A stretch of 64,000 bases of DNA, from positions 248,001 through 312,000 of the IMG/VR virus record IMGVR_UViG_3300044797_000098; one strand, written 5' to 3'. Numbering within the stretch: position 1 is the stretch's first letter; the number at the start of each line of letters is the position of its first letter. The notes below the pieces were generated by a model that saw only the letters and a program-made list of their open reading frames with translations, had not been told where the DNA came from and did not search any database. This document shows positions 22,825-32,484 of this stretch, piece after piece. Made by a program: the position numbers and the translations under genes. Source of the DNA: a virus.

Positions 22825-23967
22825 TTATTTTGTTGTGCCAAGTTTTGCCAACATACTTTCACCCATTGCTATTAATTGACTTGCTGTGTTTGACATCATT
22901 GGTTCTGGGAAAGAATACTGTCTAACCATACTGATCATAGTTGTGGCAATTTGTTTTAATCCATCCAATGAATAAAACTTTGTTGTTTTTGTTGTCAAAA
23001 CCCCGAATAACCACTTGGCAAGATTGAATAAGTTTTTTACGCTATTGACATATTGACTTCCTGATATGCTTGGATCTAACCAAGTCATTGCAAAACTAAC
23101 CTGATTTTGAGTTAGCATCTGTAAATAACCATTCACCGCATTAATAATTCTGCTCATATCGAGAATTAAATCTGGTCTTTGAGAAAATAGATCGGGACGA
23201 AAACCCGGAATTGCCTGAATGTCTATTTTTACTGCTGCCGGTGTTGTTGTCGTTGTTGGCGTTGTGGTGGAAGTTGTTGTTGTGGTTGGTGCTGATGTTG
23301 CCGATGTTCCGGGGGCGCTCGCTGGTGCTCCTGCGGATGGATTTGCTTGTGCCAATCTACGAAGAATATGTTTTCGTTGTTGTTGGCTTGTTTTATTTGC
23401 TGTTCCAAGTTTTGTAATAATTGTTTGCACTTGTGAGACTAATTCTGTTTGAGCGTTTGTGGCATTATTTTCGGAAAACGCATATGATTTGACCATAGAT
23501 AGCAAGGTTTGTGTCATCTGTTGAAGGACGCCTACTGTATATTCTGGCCCGTGTGATGTTATTAGATTATATATCCATTTTCCAAGCGTTAATAGGTTCT
23601 TTACGCTTTGTGTGTATTGATCGCCTGTGATGGCAGGGTTTGTATATACCGTTGAGAAACTAACAACATTGCCTGACAACAATAAAAGATATCTATTGAT
23701 TGTATTTGCGAGTTTCCCGAAGTCATCAATTAGATCTGGTCGAAGTTGGAATAGTTGGGGTCTGAATGACGGAAGAGCACGGATATTGACGGATGCTTGC
23801 GAAGAATTGAGCGTTGGTGCCGGTGTGGTTGTTGGAGCGTCTGTATTGTTATCTGTTGTTGTCGTTGTTGATGCCACTGGAACGGTTCCGGGGGCACTGG
23901 CTGGCGCACCTGCTGACGGATTTGCTTGGGCAAGTTTTAATATGCGGATGCGCTGACGATGGTTCAT
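22825..23967 (-). CDS. Duplicated-domain protein with LAQANPSAGAP signal, possible virion protein
   Basis: 380 residues built from two copies of a roughly 190-residue unit. Each begins with a basic helix and LAQANPSAGAPASAPGT (residues about 12 and 207), then a Thr/Ala/Pro linker. A conserved helical domain follows (ALPSFRPQLFQLRPDLIDD and AIPGFRPDLFSQRPDLILD). The linker is low-complexity. The repeated basic-helix plus LAQ leader suggests a cleavage or targeting sequence of a virion protein, though no prohead protease site is proven. It does not overlap its neighbours and may have its own promoter. Confidence 0.72.
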   Translation of the reverse strand: MNHRQRIRILKLAQANPSAGAPASAPGTVPVASTTTTTDNNTDAPTTTPAPTLNSSQASVNIRALPSFRPQLFQLRPDLIDDFGKLANTINRYLLLLSGNVVSFSTVYTNPAITGDQYTQSVKNLLTLGKWIYNLITSHGPEYTVGVLQQMTQTLLSMVKSYAFSENNATNAQTELVSQVQTIITKLGTANKTSQQQRKHILRRLAQANPSAGAPASAPGTSATSAPTTTTTSTTTPTTTTTPAAVKIDIQAIPGFRPDLFSQRPDLILDMSRIINAVNGYLQMLTQNQVSFAMTWLDPSISGSQYVNSVKNLFNLAKWLFGVLTTKTTKFYSLDGLKQIATTMISMVRQYSFPEPMMSNTASQLIAMGESMLAKLGTTK

Positions 23968-23983
23968 ATAGTAATATGTGGAA

Positions 23984-25093
23984 TTATGGGATGAGGTAAT
24001 CGTCTAATGTTTTTAATATATGTTTTTGTTCATCCTTTGTTAGTTCGGGATACGATGGTAAAATAAAACATTCTTTATTTAGAATATCAGCATTCGTGCA
24101 ATCATTCCAATGCACTTTACTATTGTTATTTAGATATTTATGTTCATCAATAGCATAAAACATTGGTCGTATTTCTATATTATTTTTCTTGAAAAATGCT
24201 TCTGCTTCTTTATATCCCTTATGATTTGGAGCACGGATACCGAACATCCAATTGGAATGCGTTGTGTTTTCTTCAATTTTCTGCATAAATATATCTTCAC
24301 GATCTTTTAATGCTGTTCGATATGTTGTAAAAACTTCATTCTTCATATCTAAAATCGTTGGAAGGATTTCGATCTGACCGAGTAAAATCGCTGCTTGGAT
24401 ATTGGTAATTCTATAATTATATCCTAACTCGTTATGAATGAACCTTTGGTCTGACTGCCCTTGACCTTGAACGCATTTTATATAATTGAATATAGCCTCG
24501 TCATTGGTTAGAAAGGCGCCACCCTCGCCACTTGTAATCGATTTGTTGCCAAAGAAAGATATGGCTGAACAAAAACTTTCTGTTCCCGCTTGTTTCCCTT
24601 CATATGAACCGAATAACGCTTCGCAAGCATCCTCCACAAAAATTGTATTAGGATATTTTAGTTTTAATGCGGGAACATTAATTATATTTCCTATATTATG
24701 CACAATCAATACGGCAGCATATGGATTATCTTTTATTGCAATATCTAATTTATTTAAATCGAAGTTCCAAGTATCTAAATCTGCATCTATTGCTTTTATA
24801 GTCCAATTATTATCGAATAGAAAACCATTCCACGCTGCGACATACACATTATTTGGAACAATGATTTCATTTATTTTGTGCTTACGAATAACTGCTTTTG
24901 CCATTAAATGGCAAGCCGAAGTTCCATTATTGAGTAATTGGACATATTTAACTCCAAGTAATTCTTGTAGTTTTTCGGTCGTCTTATTAATATATTCTCC
25001 TTGCGATGATATCCAAGTGCTATCTAATGCCTTATGAGCATAATCCAATGATCCCTTTGGGAGATATGGCTTGTATATTGGAATATAATTCAT
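23984..25093 (-). CDS. DegT/DnrJ/EryC1 PLP-dependent sugar aminotransferase
   Basis: 369 residues, full length for the family. It starts IPIYKPYLPKGSLDYAHKAL and has LLNGTSACHLMAKAV for PLP phosphate, FVEDACEALFGSYEGK, the Schiff-base Lys in FFGNKSITSGEGGAF, and GYNYRITNIQAAILLGQ. It transfers an amino group to a keto-sugar nucleotide. With the acyltransferase at 27083 it would make an N-acylated amino sugar for the glycan cassette. Confidence 0.93.
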   Translation of the reverse strand: MNYIPIYKPYLPKGSLDYAHKALDSTWISSQGEYINKTTEKLQELLGVKYVQLLNNGTSACHLMAKAVIRKHKINEIIVPNNVYVAAWNGFLFDNNWTIKAIDADLDTWNFDLNKLDIAIKDNPYAAVLIVHNIGNIINVPALKLKYPNTIFVEDACEALFGSYEGKQAGTESFCSAISFFGNKSITSGEGGAFLTNDEAIFNYIKCVQGQGQSDQRFIHNELGYNYRITNIQAAILLGQIEILPTILDMKNEVFTTYRTALKDREDIFMQKIEENTTHSNWMFGIRAPNHKGYKEAEAFFKKNNIEIRPMFYAIDEHKYLNNNSKVHWNDCTNADILNKECFILPSYPELTKDEQKHILKTLDDYLIP

Positions 25094-25107
25094 ACTTAAA
25101 TGCTATA

Positions 25108-25956
25108 TCATTCCTTGGCTCGTTCTAAAAATAATATAACCTCTTGTGCTAACTTTATAGGATTGTCCCATACCTGAAACATTAGTTCTCTAAATGGAAT
25201 ATGTTGGTTTCGATGTAGATCTGCCCCAAAATCTCTATGATAGTGATCTATACAAAATGTTGGTCTTTGACACAAAAATGATAGATATTGTAATCCACTT
25301 TCTTGTGTTATTACTAATTGCGTATTGGTCATTAACTCAACATCACTATCAACATCCACATAATCATACGATTTATATTTTACATTATCTAACTTAAATG
25401 TTGAATTGCTTGCTCCACATACACCTGTTGTTATACTATATTCTAATAACTTATCCACAACGAGTTGCCAGTTTTCTTGTTTCCAATTTCTATTTGGATC
25501 CATTTTTCTATTTCGCGGTGTGATTACAACATCGGTTTTTAGTCCAAAATTATGTTGTGCCTGTGGAATAAATATATTATTTGCTAATGTTTTCTTTTCA
25601 TCCCACGAAGTTTCTGATGGAGAGCAAAAATGAATATCGTCCGTATTTAATTGTTTTTTAATTTTTTCTTTAATAATTTCTTCATGATCAAACTTTTCGT
25701 ATATACCTGCTTTCATATGATCTGGAATATCTTGCCAATCGTAGAAAAATTGTGTCGCGGAAGGGTATAGGCATTCGTGTCCTCGTTTTGTGCAAACGAT
25801 TTTGTTGGCGTGGTTATAGCCTTGTATACGCTTCACGAATGTTGTGATCATCCATCCGAATTCTCCAATGAATGGAAGAAAACATACATATTTAGTTTTT
25901 GGCTGGTATTCATTTAATCCCAATACCTTGCTTAATCTTTCGAGTTCAGCGTCCAT
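25108..25956 (-). CDS. Putative GT-B glycosyltransferase (GT9-like)
   Basis: About 280 residues from ATG at 25956 (MDAELERLSKVLG). A longer frame from a TTG at 26010 overlaps the neighbour by 40 bases and has no better SD. The C-terminal half (VITPRNRKMDPNRNWKQENW, LVITQESGLQYLSFL, RPTFCID) resembles the donor-binding half of heptosyltransferase-like GT9 enzymes. The N-terminal LPFIGEFGWMITTFVKRI is typical of such clusters. Likely part of synthesis of a sugar for the virion or host surface. Confidence 0.68.
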   Translation of the reverse strand: MDAELERLSKVLGLNEYQPKTKYVCFLPFIGEFGWMITTFVKRIQGYNHANKIVCTKRGHECLYPSATQFFYDWQDIPDHMKAGIYEKFDHEEIIKEKIKKQLNTDDIHFCSPSETSWDEKKTLANNIFIPQAQHNFGLKTDVVITPRNRKMDPNRNWKQENWQLVVDKLLEYSITTGVCGASNSTFKLDNVKYKSYDYVDVDSDVELMTNTQLVITQESGLQYLSFLCQRPTFCIDHYHRDFGADLHRNQHIPFRELMFQVWDNPIKLAQEVILFLERAKE

Positions 25957-25970
25957 ACTGTTATATATAT

Positions 25971-26777
25971 TTATAGATATTTTCTTACTGAATTTAAAAA
26001 ATGTCCCCAATTTTTAGTTATTATACAATCGGGATATTCTCTTTTAAATACCGTATTTGCAATAGGATCATTATCCACTCTATATCCAACAACATTACCC
26101 ACTGCCGTTGCCATACTCAAACCACCACCGACGCCCATAGTTATTATCAATTTAGCCCCGCTCATAATTAAACAATCTTGTTGTAATTGTATTAAATTGG
26201 GGCTTGTTATTCCTAATGCTGGAAGCGTTAAGTCTAAAACATTATTAGATATATTATTTATATAATCTTGATAGATATTATTTATATCTAAATCTTTATA
26301 TCCTATATTCATTTCTGTTATTTTTTCACCTAATATAACAATTTTATACTTATTTGATAGATCATTAATTAACTTTGTTAATTCTGGTATCCTTGCATTA
26401 ATTTCGCCTCGTGGCATATATCTTACTTTTGTTATTAATACAACATATTCCTGATCTAATATTAACGGATTACCTTTACATAATAAATGATTTAATTTTG
26501 GTTTTACTGGCTGTAAATTATTTTTTTGACATAAATCCACTATTCCCTCAAAATCAAAACTTTCTTGGTCTATCATATATGGAGGTTCGGAAAAAAATAA
26601 TTTACCTATATCATCTAAAAATAAATTATATTTTTCATCTAAATTATAAAATTGTATAATTTCTCTATGAAACTTTAATGATATTTTGCTATAATTATCT
26701 TTGACTGCGTCGAGCATTGCCTTTATATAAATAGCATCACCAACGCCTATTGGAATAGTGGCACCTATCGTTTTCAT
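25971..26777 (-). CDS. Putative GT9-like glycosyltransferase
   Basis: 268 residues: IPIGVGDAIYIKAMLDAVKD at the N-terminus, like the G-D x-x acceptor loop of GT9 enzymes, and KLIITMGVGGGLSMATAVGN with VGYRVD at the C-terminus, the donor loop. The basis is pattern similarity only. It belongs with its neighbours to the glycan cassette. Confidence 0.66.
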   Translation of the reverse strand: MKTIGATIPIGVGDAIYIKAMLDAVKDNYSKISLKFHREIIQFYNLDEKYNLFLDDIGKLFFSEPPYMIDQESFDFEGIVDLCQKNNLQPVKPKLNHLLCKGNPLILDQEYVVLITKVRYMPRGEINARIPELTKLINDLSNKYKIVILGEKITEMNIGYKDLDINNIYQDYINNISNNVLDLTLPALGITSPNLIQLQQDCLIMSGAKLIITMGVGGGLSMATAVGNVVGYRVDNDPIANTVFKREYPDCIITKNWGHFLNSVRKYL

Positions 26778-27083
26778 TTAATATGTTTTATGTTGATCTT
26801 GAATAAATGTTCCGTTATTAAGATCTTCGCCTTTAACGCTTGCAGCCACAATTTCTGCAATTTTTTTATCTACTTCCAAAATCATTGCTTGTCGCTGAAC
26901 ATTAAGATCCATAGATTTTTTAAAAGCATTATATAATTTTTCCATGCCTTCTTCGTTGCCATAGGCGGTTTTAAACTCTTCCAAACTCATTTTACGAACA
27001 ATATATAGATCTTCTTGTGCCATAAACATTTTTTGATTTACCGTTGCCAATTTATCTATGAGCGACCCAATTGTGTCTGCCAT
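26778..27083 (-). CDS. Small helical protein of sugar-synthesis clusters, 101 residues
   Basis: Wholly helical (MADTIGSLIDKLATVNQKMF, then YNAFKKSMDLNVQRQAMILE, KKIAEIVAAS). Proteins beginning MADSIGSLVDKL-like sequence are often found inside nucleotide-sugar operons. No activity is known to me. It overlaps the acyltransferase start by one base. Confidence 0.7.
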   Translation of the reverse strand: MADTIGSLIDKLATVNQKMFMAQEDLYIVRKMSLEEFKTAYGNEEGMEKLYNAFKKSMDLNVQRQAMILEVDKKIAEIVAASVKGEDLNNGTFIQDQHKTY

Positions 27084-27703
27084 TATTTCTTCTCCATTTT
27101 TTTAGCAGGAATACCAACATATACTCCGCTCTCTATTATGTCTTTTGATACGCAGGCGCTCGCTCCAATTACAACATCACTACATATAGATATTCCTTCT
27201 ACTGTTGTTGCATTGCTACCAAAATAAACACTATCACCTGCATTTATGTTGCCATTAATATGAACGCCGGGCGCCGTTGTAAAATACAAACCTGTTTTTA
27301 CATCGTGTCCAATTGTTGTTGCTAAATTTAATTGTGAATAATCTCCTAATTTAATATCGCAAGTTAAAATGCAATTTGCACATATTACCGATCCATATCC
27401 AACATCAATCGTTGTTTCGGACATTATATTTGCATATGGTGAAACTAATGTATCAAACACCTCTCCACCGTGTTTTGATGTAATTTGAGTTATTATTTTG
27501 GCTCTTAATTGTGGGTTACCAACGGCGACCACCGCTCTATGTTTTTCTTTATCAAAATAATTTTCATTTTCAATTTTTATACCACAACAATTTCCGCCAG
27601 CATTTAAATCAATAAATGCATCAATTTCTCTACCACATTGTTTTGCTAACCAAAATACTTCTTTGGCAAAACCACCCGAACCGAATATACATAATTTTTT
27701 CAT
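27083..27703 (-). CDS. NeuD-type sugar O-/N-acyltransferase
   Basis: 206 residues. The N-terminal Rossmann-like part (KLCIFGSGGFAKEVFWLAKQ) binds the sugar nucleotide. The C-terminal left-handed beta-helix is shown by hexapeptide repeats (MSETTIDVGYGSVICANCIL, TIGHDVKTGLYFTTAPGVHI, VVIGASACVSKDI). Such enzymes acetylate or formylate amino sugars, as NeuD, PglD and VioB do. It pairs with the aminotransferase at 23984. Confidence 0.88.
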   Translation of the reverse strand: MKKLCIFGSGGFAKEVFWLAKQCGREIDAFIDLNAGGNCCGIKIENENYFDKEKHRAVVAVGNPQLRAKIITQITSKHGGEVFDTLVSPYANIMSETTIDVGYGSVICANCILTCDIKLGDYSQLNLATTIGHDVKTGLYFTTAPGVHINGNINAGDSVYFGSNATTVEGISICSDVVIGASACVSKDIIESGVYVGIPAKKMEKK

Positions 27704-27706
27704 TTT

Positions 27707-28357
27707 TTACCTTGAATATGATGGAACCTGTGCTCCATTATCAATTTCTTTTATTGATGGCAGTATTCTCACATTACCATCTATATCATCACAATCGAAT
27801 GCTACAATCATTAATCGCAAACCTTTGGAATGCATCACTCCATCTGCTCTGTGTAAATCTCGTGCAGTATATTCTGCCATTTGATTTCTTTGTGCTTTTA
27901 CGATATCATATGGCTCTAATAATCTTTTATTGAGCGCATTATCCCATAGATCCCATTTTTCTTTTGTATCCTTTGCCTCTAAATTGTTTGGCAATTCCAT
28001 AGGTGTATCAATAAACTCTGTTAAACATCCTGCTCCCCAAGATATAACCATTAGATGAAAATCATCGTGGCTATTAGCATAAACCTTTTTATCCAATAAT
28101 CTTACATTATAGTCTGTATGCCAATGCCTTCCATCAATGCCTGCGTTTCCTGATCTAAAATCCTGTGGTCTAATTTGTAAAACATTTTTGCGACCATCAA
28201 ACGGAAACTGATCTAAAAGATTTATTAGAAACCGTGGTGCTCCCGAAGATTTAACTTGATCATAACTCATTGCAAAATAATGAGGACAATTATAGATATC
28301 TTCTTGGGACGGCGGATCGATGAACTTTGTAAATCGGTGTGTGGTATTATATAACAT
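27707..28357 (-). CDS. Possible 2-oxoglutarate/iron dioxygenase-like protein
   Basis: 216 residues. GRHWHTDYNVRLL supplies an H-x-D pair and DLHRADGVMHSKGLRLMIV a distal His and Arg, the usual iron and 2-oxoglutarate ligands on a double-stranded beta-helix. The overall family is not certain. It sits in the glycan cassette with gaps of a few bases and a strong SD (AAGGGAG), and could oxidise a sugar or its lipid or peptide carrier. Confidence 0.55.
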   Translation of the reverse strand: MLYNTTHRFTKFIDPPSQEDIYNCPHYFAMSYDQVKSSGAPRFLINLLDQFPFDGRKNVLQIRPQDFRSGNAGIDGRHWHTDYNVRLLDKKVYANSHDDFHLMVISWGAGCLTEFIDTPMELPNNLEAKDTKEKWDLWDNALNKRLLEPYDIVKAQRNQMAEYTARDLHRADGVMHSKGLRLMIVAFDCDDIDGNVRILPSIKEIDNGAQVPSYSR

Positions 28358-28367
28358 AATATCTCCC

Positions 28368-29270
28368 TTATATATTATTATTTATTTGTTCCTCAATTTC
28401 ATTAAAATTACAATTTGATACAATAATTTCTGCTCTATAATTAACTTTATCGTGTAATAAATCATCGAGCCAAAACTTACCACCTGTTTTAGGAATTATA
28501 TTTGTGAATGCTAAAAATTTAACGTCTCTATCGAATAGATTTTTTTGTGTTTCGGCGAATGTAAAACTTCCCGACGCTCTTCCAATAATCACATCGCAAT
28601 GTTCGCTCAAAAACGCATTTTCATTTAAATCATTTCCATTTTTCTTTATTATATCACAAGAATAAACAACATTAGGTAAATTAATTTTCCCCTCATTATT
28701 AGAAACAATGAAAACCTTATCGCTATGTTTCTTTGCAACACTTTCAATAATACCATTCATATTGAACTCGTGTGCTTGTCCTGACAATACTTTTCCATTT
28801 GATATGAAAATCTTTTTTCCGTTGTGCTCATCCAGCCACTTTTTTGCTTCTCCAATATAAAACTTGCTATAATCAATTATTGGAAAAAACTCTTTTGGAT
28901 CGCAACCAATATCTCCAAGCGAAAACCCTAATGCCCCAATACAATTTTCATCTAATGCTGAATACAAACAATCCATAGATATACCATACCTATTCATATG
29001 CTTAAATTTTCCTTGTGCATACCAAGTATTTATATATACTGTGTCGCCATTTTTATGCCAAGTATTATGCTCGCTGCCACAATTACTTAATATACCTCTA
29101 TCATATATTAATCCATCAATATCTGCGAGCAATCCAGCGTAATTTTTGTGTGTATAACAAAATGTTATATCTTTATGTATTTCTTTTGCCTTTTCCATTA
29201 TCTTACGAATAAATCCTCGACTAACATGTATGTCGCCATTGTGGAAGTGATTAAAAAATACGATATTCAT
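28368..29270 (-). CDS. Putative GT-B glycosyltransferase
   Basis: 300 residues with an N-terminal IVFFNHFHNGDIHVSRGFIR, a His/Gly/Asp acceptor loop like other genes of this cassette. A C-terminal half follows (KIFISNGKVLSGQAHEFNM, HCDVIIGRASGSFTFAETQ) with a donor-site G-R-x-S-G. No clear GT family assigned. It overlaps the downstream gene by four bases. Confidence 0.62.
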   Translation of the reverse strand: MNIVFFNHFHNGDIHVSRGFIRKIMEKAKEIHKDITFCYTHKNYAGLLADIDGLIYDRGILSNCGSEHNTWHKNGDTVYINTWYAQGKFKHMNRYGISMDCLYSALDENCIGALGFSLGDIGCDPKEFFPIIDYSKFYIGEAKKWLDEHNGKKIFISNGKVLSGQAHEFNMNGIIESVAKKHSDKVFIVSNNEGKINLPNVVYSCDIIKKNGNDLNENAFLSEHCDVIIGRASGSFTFAETQKNLFDRDVKFLAFTNIIPKTGGKFWLDDLLHDKVNYRAEIIVSNCNFNEIEEQINNNI

Positions 29271-29830
29271 ATTAAATCCTCCGGCGGAAGCGTTTTATAT
29301 GGAGGTGGAACGACATCTTTCATTCCGTATGTTCTTATATTAGAATTATGAACATGATGGCTTTTCACCGTTTTACTTGGATTGGTAATGCTATATCCTG
29401 CTTTGTGAAACTCGTGTGCAATCCTGTTATCACATCCTCTTTTACCAAGTGGAAAATCTCCATATACATTTTCAACTTTTCCTCTAATTATCCAAGTATC
29501 TTGGCTATCTTGACGATTAAAATGAATGCTTGTGCCATTTCCTTTCCAATCCCAGCGCGACAACGCCCATACTTGTTTTCTCATTAATTTTTCTGTTAGA
29601 CTAATTGTTTCATCAAAAAATATATCTGAATTACATATTATATTGATATCATTATCACTTGTTATTTCATTTATTTTATCAAAAAAAAATCTATATGTCG
29701 GTCTATCTTTTGTATCTAAAATAACAACATTTAATAATGGATTCGCTAAATTATTTTTGTAGCATAAATCTATTTCTTGTTTTCTTGCAGGATTTTTATC
29801 TTCATAATAATTGTAGAATAGTCTAATCAT
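29267..29830 (-). CDS. Putative GT-A fold glycosyltransferase, 187 residues
   Basis: It starts MIRLFYNYYEDKNPARKQEI and has INIICNSDIFFDETI, where NSDIFFD looks like the D-x-D metal/nucleotide site, then WALSRWDW and GCDNRIAHEFHKAGYSITNP. This arrangement occurs in small glycosyltransferases of large phages. Substrate unknown. Confidence 0.64.
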   Translation of the reverse strand: MIRLFYNYYEDKNPARKQEIDLCYKNNLANPLLNVVILDTKDRPTYRFFFDKINEITSDNDINIICNSDIFFDETISLTEKLMRKQVWALSRWDWKGNGTSIHFNRQDSQDTWIIRGKVENVYGDFPLGKRGCDNRIAHEFHKAGYSITNPSKTVKSHHVHNSNIRTYGMKDVVPPPYKTLPPEDLI

Positions 29831-31731
29831 TATAGTTTTCCAATTAATCCTGTGATATTTAATAACTCTAATACTCTCGAAGTAAATGTATGATTTTTCA
29901 TAACAACATCATAACCATTTTTACCAATTCTATTGGCTTCATTTATATTATTTTTGCACCATTCAATTTTATCTACCAAGTTTTGGATTGAACGAGCAAT
30001 TAATATATTTTCTCCTTCAATAAAATAATCTTCAATCCCCGGAAAATACCAAGATATTGTTGGTCTTCCTGACCCTAAACAATGCAATAATCTATCTGAA
30101 AAATAATGTGCTATATTATTAAAATTACTTATGCTAACACAACATAGACTTTCGTTATATACATCATTTGCTTTTCTGTTTTCAACGCTTCCATTTGATT
30201 TACTACCATAACCGTTTCCGAATAATCCAAACCTACCACCAAAAACATCTTTGCATTTACTAACTGCATCGTGTCTCATTCTACCATCTGGGAATGTTCC
30301 TCCATAATGATTTCCTAAAAATACACCGTCATATTTAAATTCTGTTGCGTTTTTAGCATAATTGATTTTTGGGTCTAATCCAATTTGCCAGTATCTTATA
30401 TTATTTAATCCAGCACTTTTATACATATTTAATTGACCCGTGCTTGATATTAATGAATAATCAACTAATTTACCAATAGTAATAAAATCTGATACCGCAT
30501 TGGCTCTAACATCTCCCGACCAATTTGTTATGATTGTTCCTTGTGATGCAATTCTGGCTTCACTTAACGCGTCTTTTAATAATCCAGTAAATTGTAATTG
30601 CGTATGGATTAATTGTGGCTTGAACTCACTTACTCTTTTTAGAAACTCTGCTTTTAGCGCTGGATGACTTTTACAATTTTGCCAATGCGACCAGTAATCA
30701 TATACCTGTAAATCAACACCAACATTATTAAATGCGTCTCGCATGCCTTGTTGTTCGCCTAACTCTAAATATAATACGCGAAGTTTTTCACTATTTTTAC
30801 GAAGCGAAGAAAGATCATCTGGCAACGGGTATAACTTGACCGATTCGTTGCTTGTCTGTATTGGCTGCATAGAACACATAATTTGCTCCAATTTTGTTTC
30901 AAGTATAACATTCACATTAGGAGGCGGAAACTGTCTCGCAATATGAGGAACGGGCGTTTCTTTTGATCTTGCTTCCGCTTCTGCTCTGTCTTTTTCTTCT
31001 CTCTCTTTCCTTTGTTGTTCCTCGCTTGCTAATCTCTTTGCTCTTTCTTCTGCTTCCTGTCTCGCCAATACCATTCTTTGTTCATTTAATACCTTTTGAG
31101 CAATGTTCTTATCTCTTCTTATGAACCATATCCTTCTAAATCCGTCATTTTTCCCTGTATTCCGTTCTTGCCAGTCATATCGATTGCCCCTTATTCCTAA
31201 TTTTGTGTCATCAACTCGCTTGAATGTTGCACCAATGCTTGACAATGTATTCTGTATCAAAACACTGCTTGCAAGATTAATTTCGCCATTGTATGATAGA
31301 TCGTGAATAACACTATCTTCACGATGCATTTCGCTTTTTTCATGCACAAAATCCAACACTTCCGTTTCCAAAATAACAACTTCGGCAGCGGAACATATAT
31401 TATTTAAATGCTTTGCATAATCCTTTAAATGGCACATCACACCAAGCGAAAATACCACATCGAACTCAAAATCAGCGAATGGCCAATCTTTGTCCAGATC
31501 TAATTGGATTGTGCGAATATGCGGATATTTCTTGTTGATTGCAACAAGGTGTTCTTTTCTTGCATCTACTGCGGTTATTCTCGCACCCACTCGTGCGAAG
31601 GCATTGGCTAAATCGCCATTGAAACAACCGAGATCCAAAACATTTTTATTTAGAAAATAACGATGACCAAAATAATCAATGATTAGTTTTGCTAATTTGT
31701 GATTTCTTTGATCATATTCCAACGGGTGCAT
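29830..31731 (-). CDS. Methyltransferase - coiled coil - glycosyltransferase fusion
   Basis: 633 residues in three parts. Residues 1-200 are a class I SAM methyltransferase (VLDLGCFNGDLANAFARVGA, ITAVDARKEH, VVFSLGVMCHL). Residues about 215-265 are a Glu/Lys/Arg-rich coiled coil. Residues about 305-633 are a GT-B glycosyltransferase of the CgeB/Glyco_trans_1_2 sort (HYFSDRLLHCLGSGRPTISW, NRIGKNGYDVVMKNHTF). Fusion suggests that glycan extension and methyl capping are coupled on one chain, as in O-antigen chain-length control. Confidence 0.85.
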   Translation of the reverse strand: MHPLEYDQRNHKLAKLIIDYFGHRYFLNKNVLDLGCFNGDLANAFARVGARITAVDARKEHLVAINKKYPHIRTIQLDLDKDWPFADFEFDVVFSLGVMCHLKDYAKHLNNICSAAEVVILETEVLDFVHEKSEMHREDSVIHDLSYNGEINLASSVLIQNTLSSIGATFKRVDDTKLGIRGNRYDWQERNTGKNDGFRRIWFIRRDKNIAQKVLNEQRMVLARQEAEERAKRLASEEQQRKEREEKDRAEAEARSKETPVPHIARQFPPPNVNVILETKLEQIMCSMQPIQTSNESVKLYPLPDDLSSLRKNSEKLRVLYLELGEQQGMRDAFNNVGVDLQVYDYWSHWQNCKSHPALKAEFLKRVSEFKPQLIHTQLQFTGLLKDALSEARIASQGTIITNWSGDVRANAVSDFITIGKLVDYSLISSTGQLNMYKSAGLNNIRYWQIGLDPKINYAKNATEFKYDGVFLGNHYGGTFPDGRMRHDAVSKCKDVFGGRFGLFGNGYGSKSNGSVENRKANDVYNESLCCVSISNFNNIAHYFSDRLLHCLGSGRPTISWYFPGIEDYFIEGENILIARSIQNLVDKIEWCKNNINEANRIGKNGYDVVMKNHTFTSRVLELLNITGLIGKL

Positions 31732-31749
31732 ATATTCCTAATAATATGC

Positions 31750-32484
31750 TTAACCATTGAAAGGTATATATATTGATTTTTGTTTTGATGAATATAGACC
31801 ACAATTTTGACGAAACTTTGCTATATTTTTTGAACGACATTCATCTTTAAATTTACGGTAATCGCCCGTATCCAACTCCCCTACGCCGAAGTGATTTCCT
31901 TTTTCTTGAATATAACCAAGTTTCCATCCTGCTAATCTACTGCGAAAACCCCAATCACTATCTTCTTCGCCATATCTTTCATATTCTGTTGTAAAAAATC
32001 CAATCCGTTCGTGCAACATTCTGTGAAAAACCATACAAGCACTTCCTAAATTACCTTGTGCTTTTATTTGGAATGTCTTCTTATTTAGTGTGATTTCAGG
32101 ATATGAAACATCTTCCATATTTACGCCAATGGAAAATGTAGGATTAACACTAATGACATCAATACATTTGTCCAACCAATTATCAGGAAACTCACAATCA
32201 TTATCTATTGTAGCAAGATACTCTGCATTATACTTTTCAGCAATTTTTAATCCACGATTTCTTCCACGAGCAATACCAAGATTTTCAGCATTTAAATGAA
32301 TATCGTATGATAGACAAAACTCATTCACTTTTAATGATTTTAGATATTCTGGCGTTCCATCTGTGGAACCATTATCTGTAATGATTAAATGGTATGGTGA
32401 TTTTGTCGTGGCAAAAAAATTATCGAATGTTCGCTGTGTGAGCGAAAGACGATTATATGTAGTAAGCATGATGCTCGTTGTCAT
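31750..32484 (-). CDS. Family 2 glycosyltransferase
   Basis: 244 residues: SIMLTTYNRLSLTQRTFDNF and LIITDNGSTDGTPEYL are the GT2 nucleotide-sugar block, and LATIDNDCEFPDNWLD carries the D-x-D. EDSDWGFRSRLAGWKLGYIQ is the E-D catalytic-base region. Forms a glycosidic bond from a nucleotide sugar, acceptor unknown. Last enzyme gene of the glycan cassette, abutting small tailed proteins. Confidence 0.93.
   Translation of the reverse strand: MTTSIMLTTYNRLSLTQRTFDNFFATTKSPYHLIITDNGSTDGTPEYLKSLKVNEFCLSYDIHLNAENLGIARGRNRGLKIAEKYNAEYLATIDNDCEFPDNWLDKCIDVISVNPTFSIGVNMEDVSYPEITLNKKTFQIKAQGNLGSACMVFHRMLHERIGFFTTEYERYGEEDSDWGFRSRLAGWKLGYIQEKGNHFGVGELDTGDYRKFKDECRSKNIAKFRQNCGLYSSKQKSIYIPFNG

Noticed and set aside
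23219-23956. Val/Gly-rich plus-strand frames opposite 22825-23967
   Set aside because: They mirror Thr/Ala/Pro-rich linker codons of the real gene and lack start signals.
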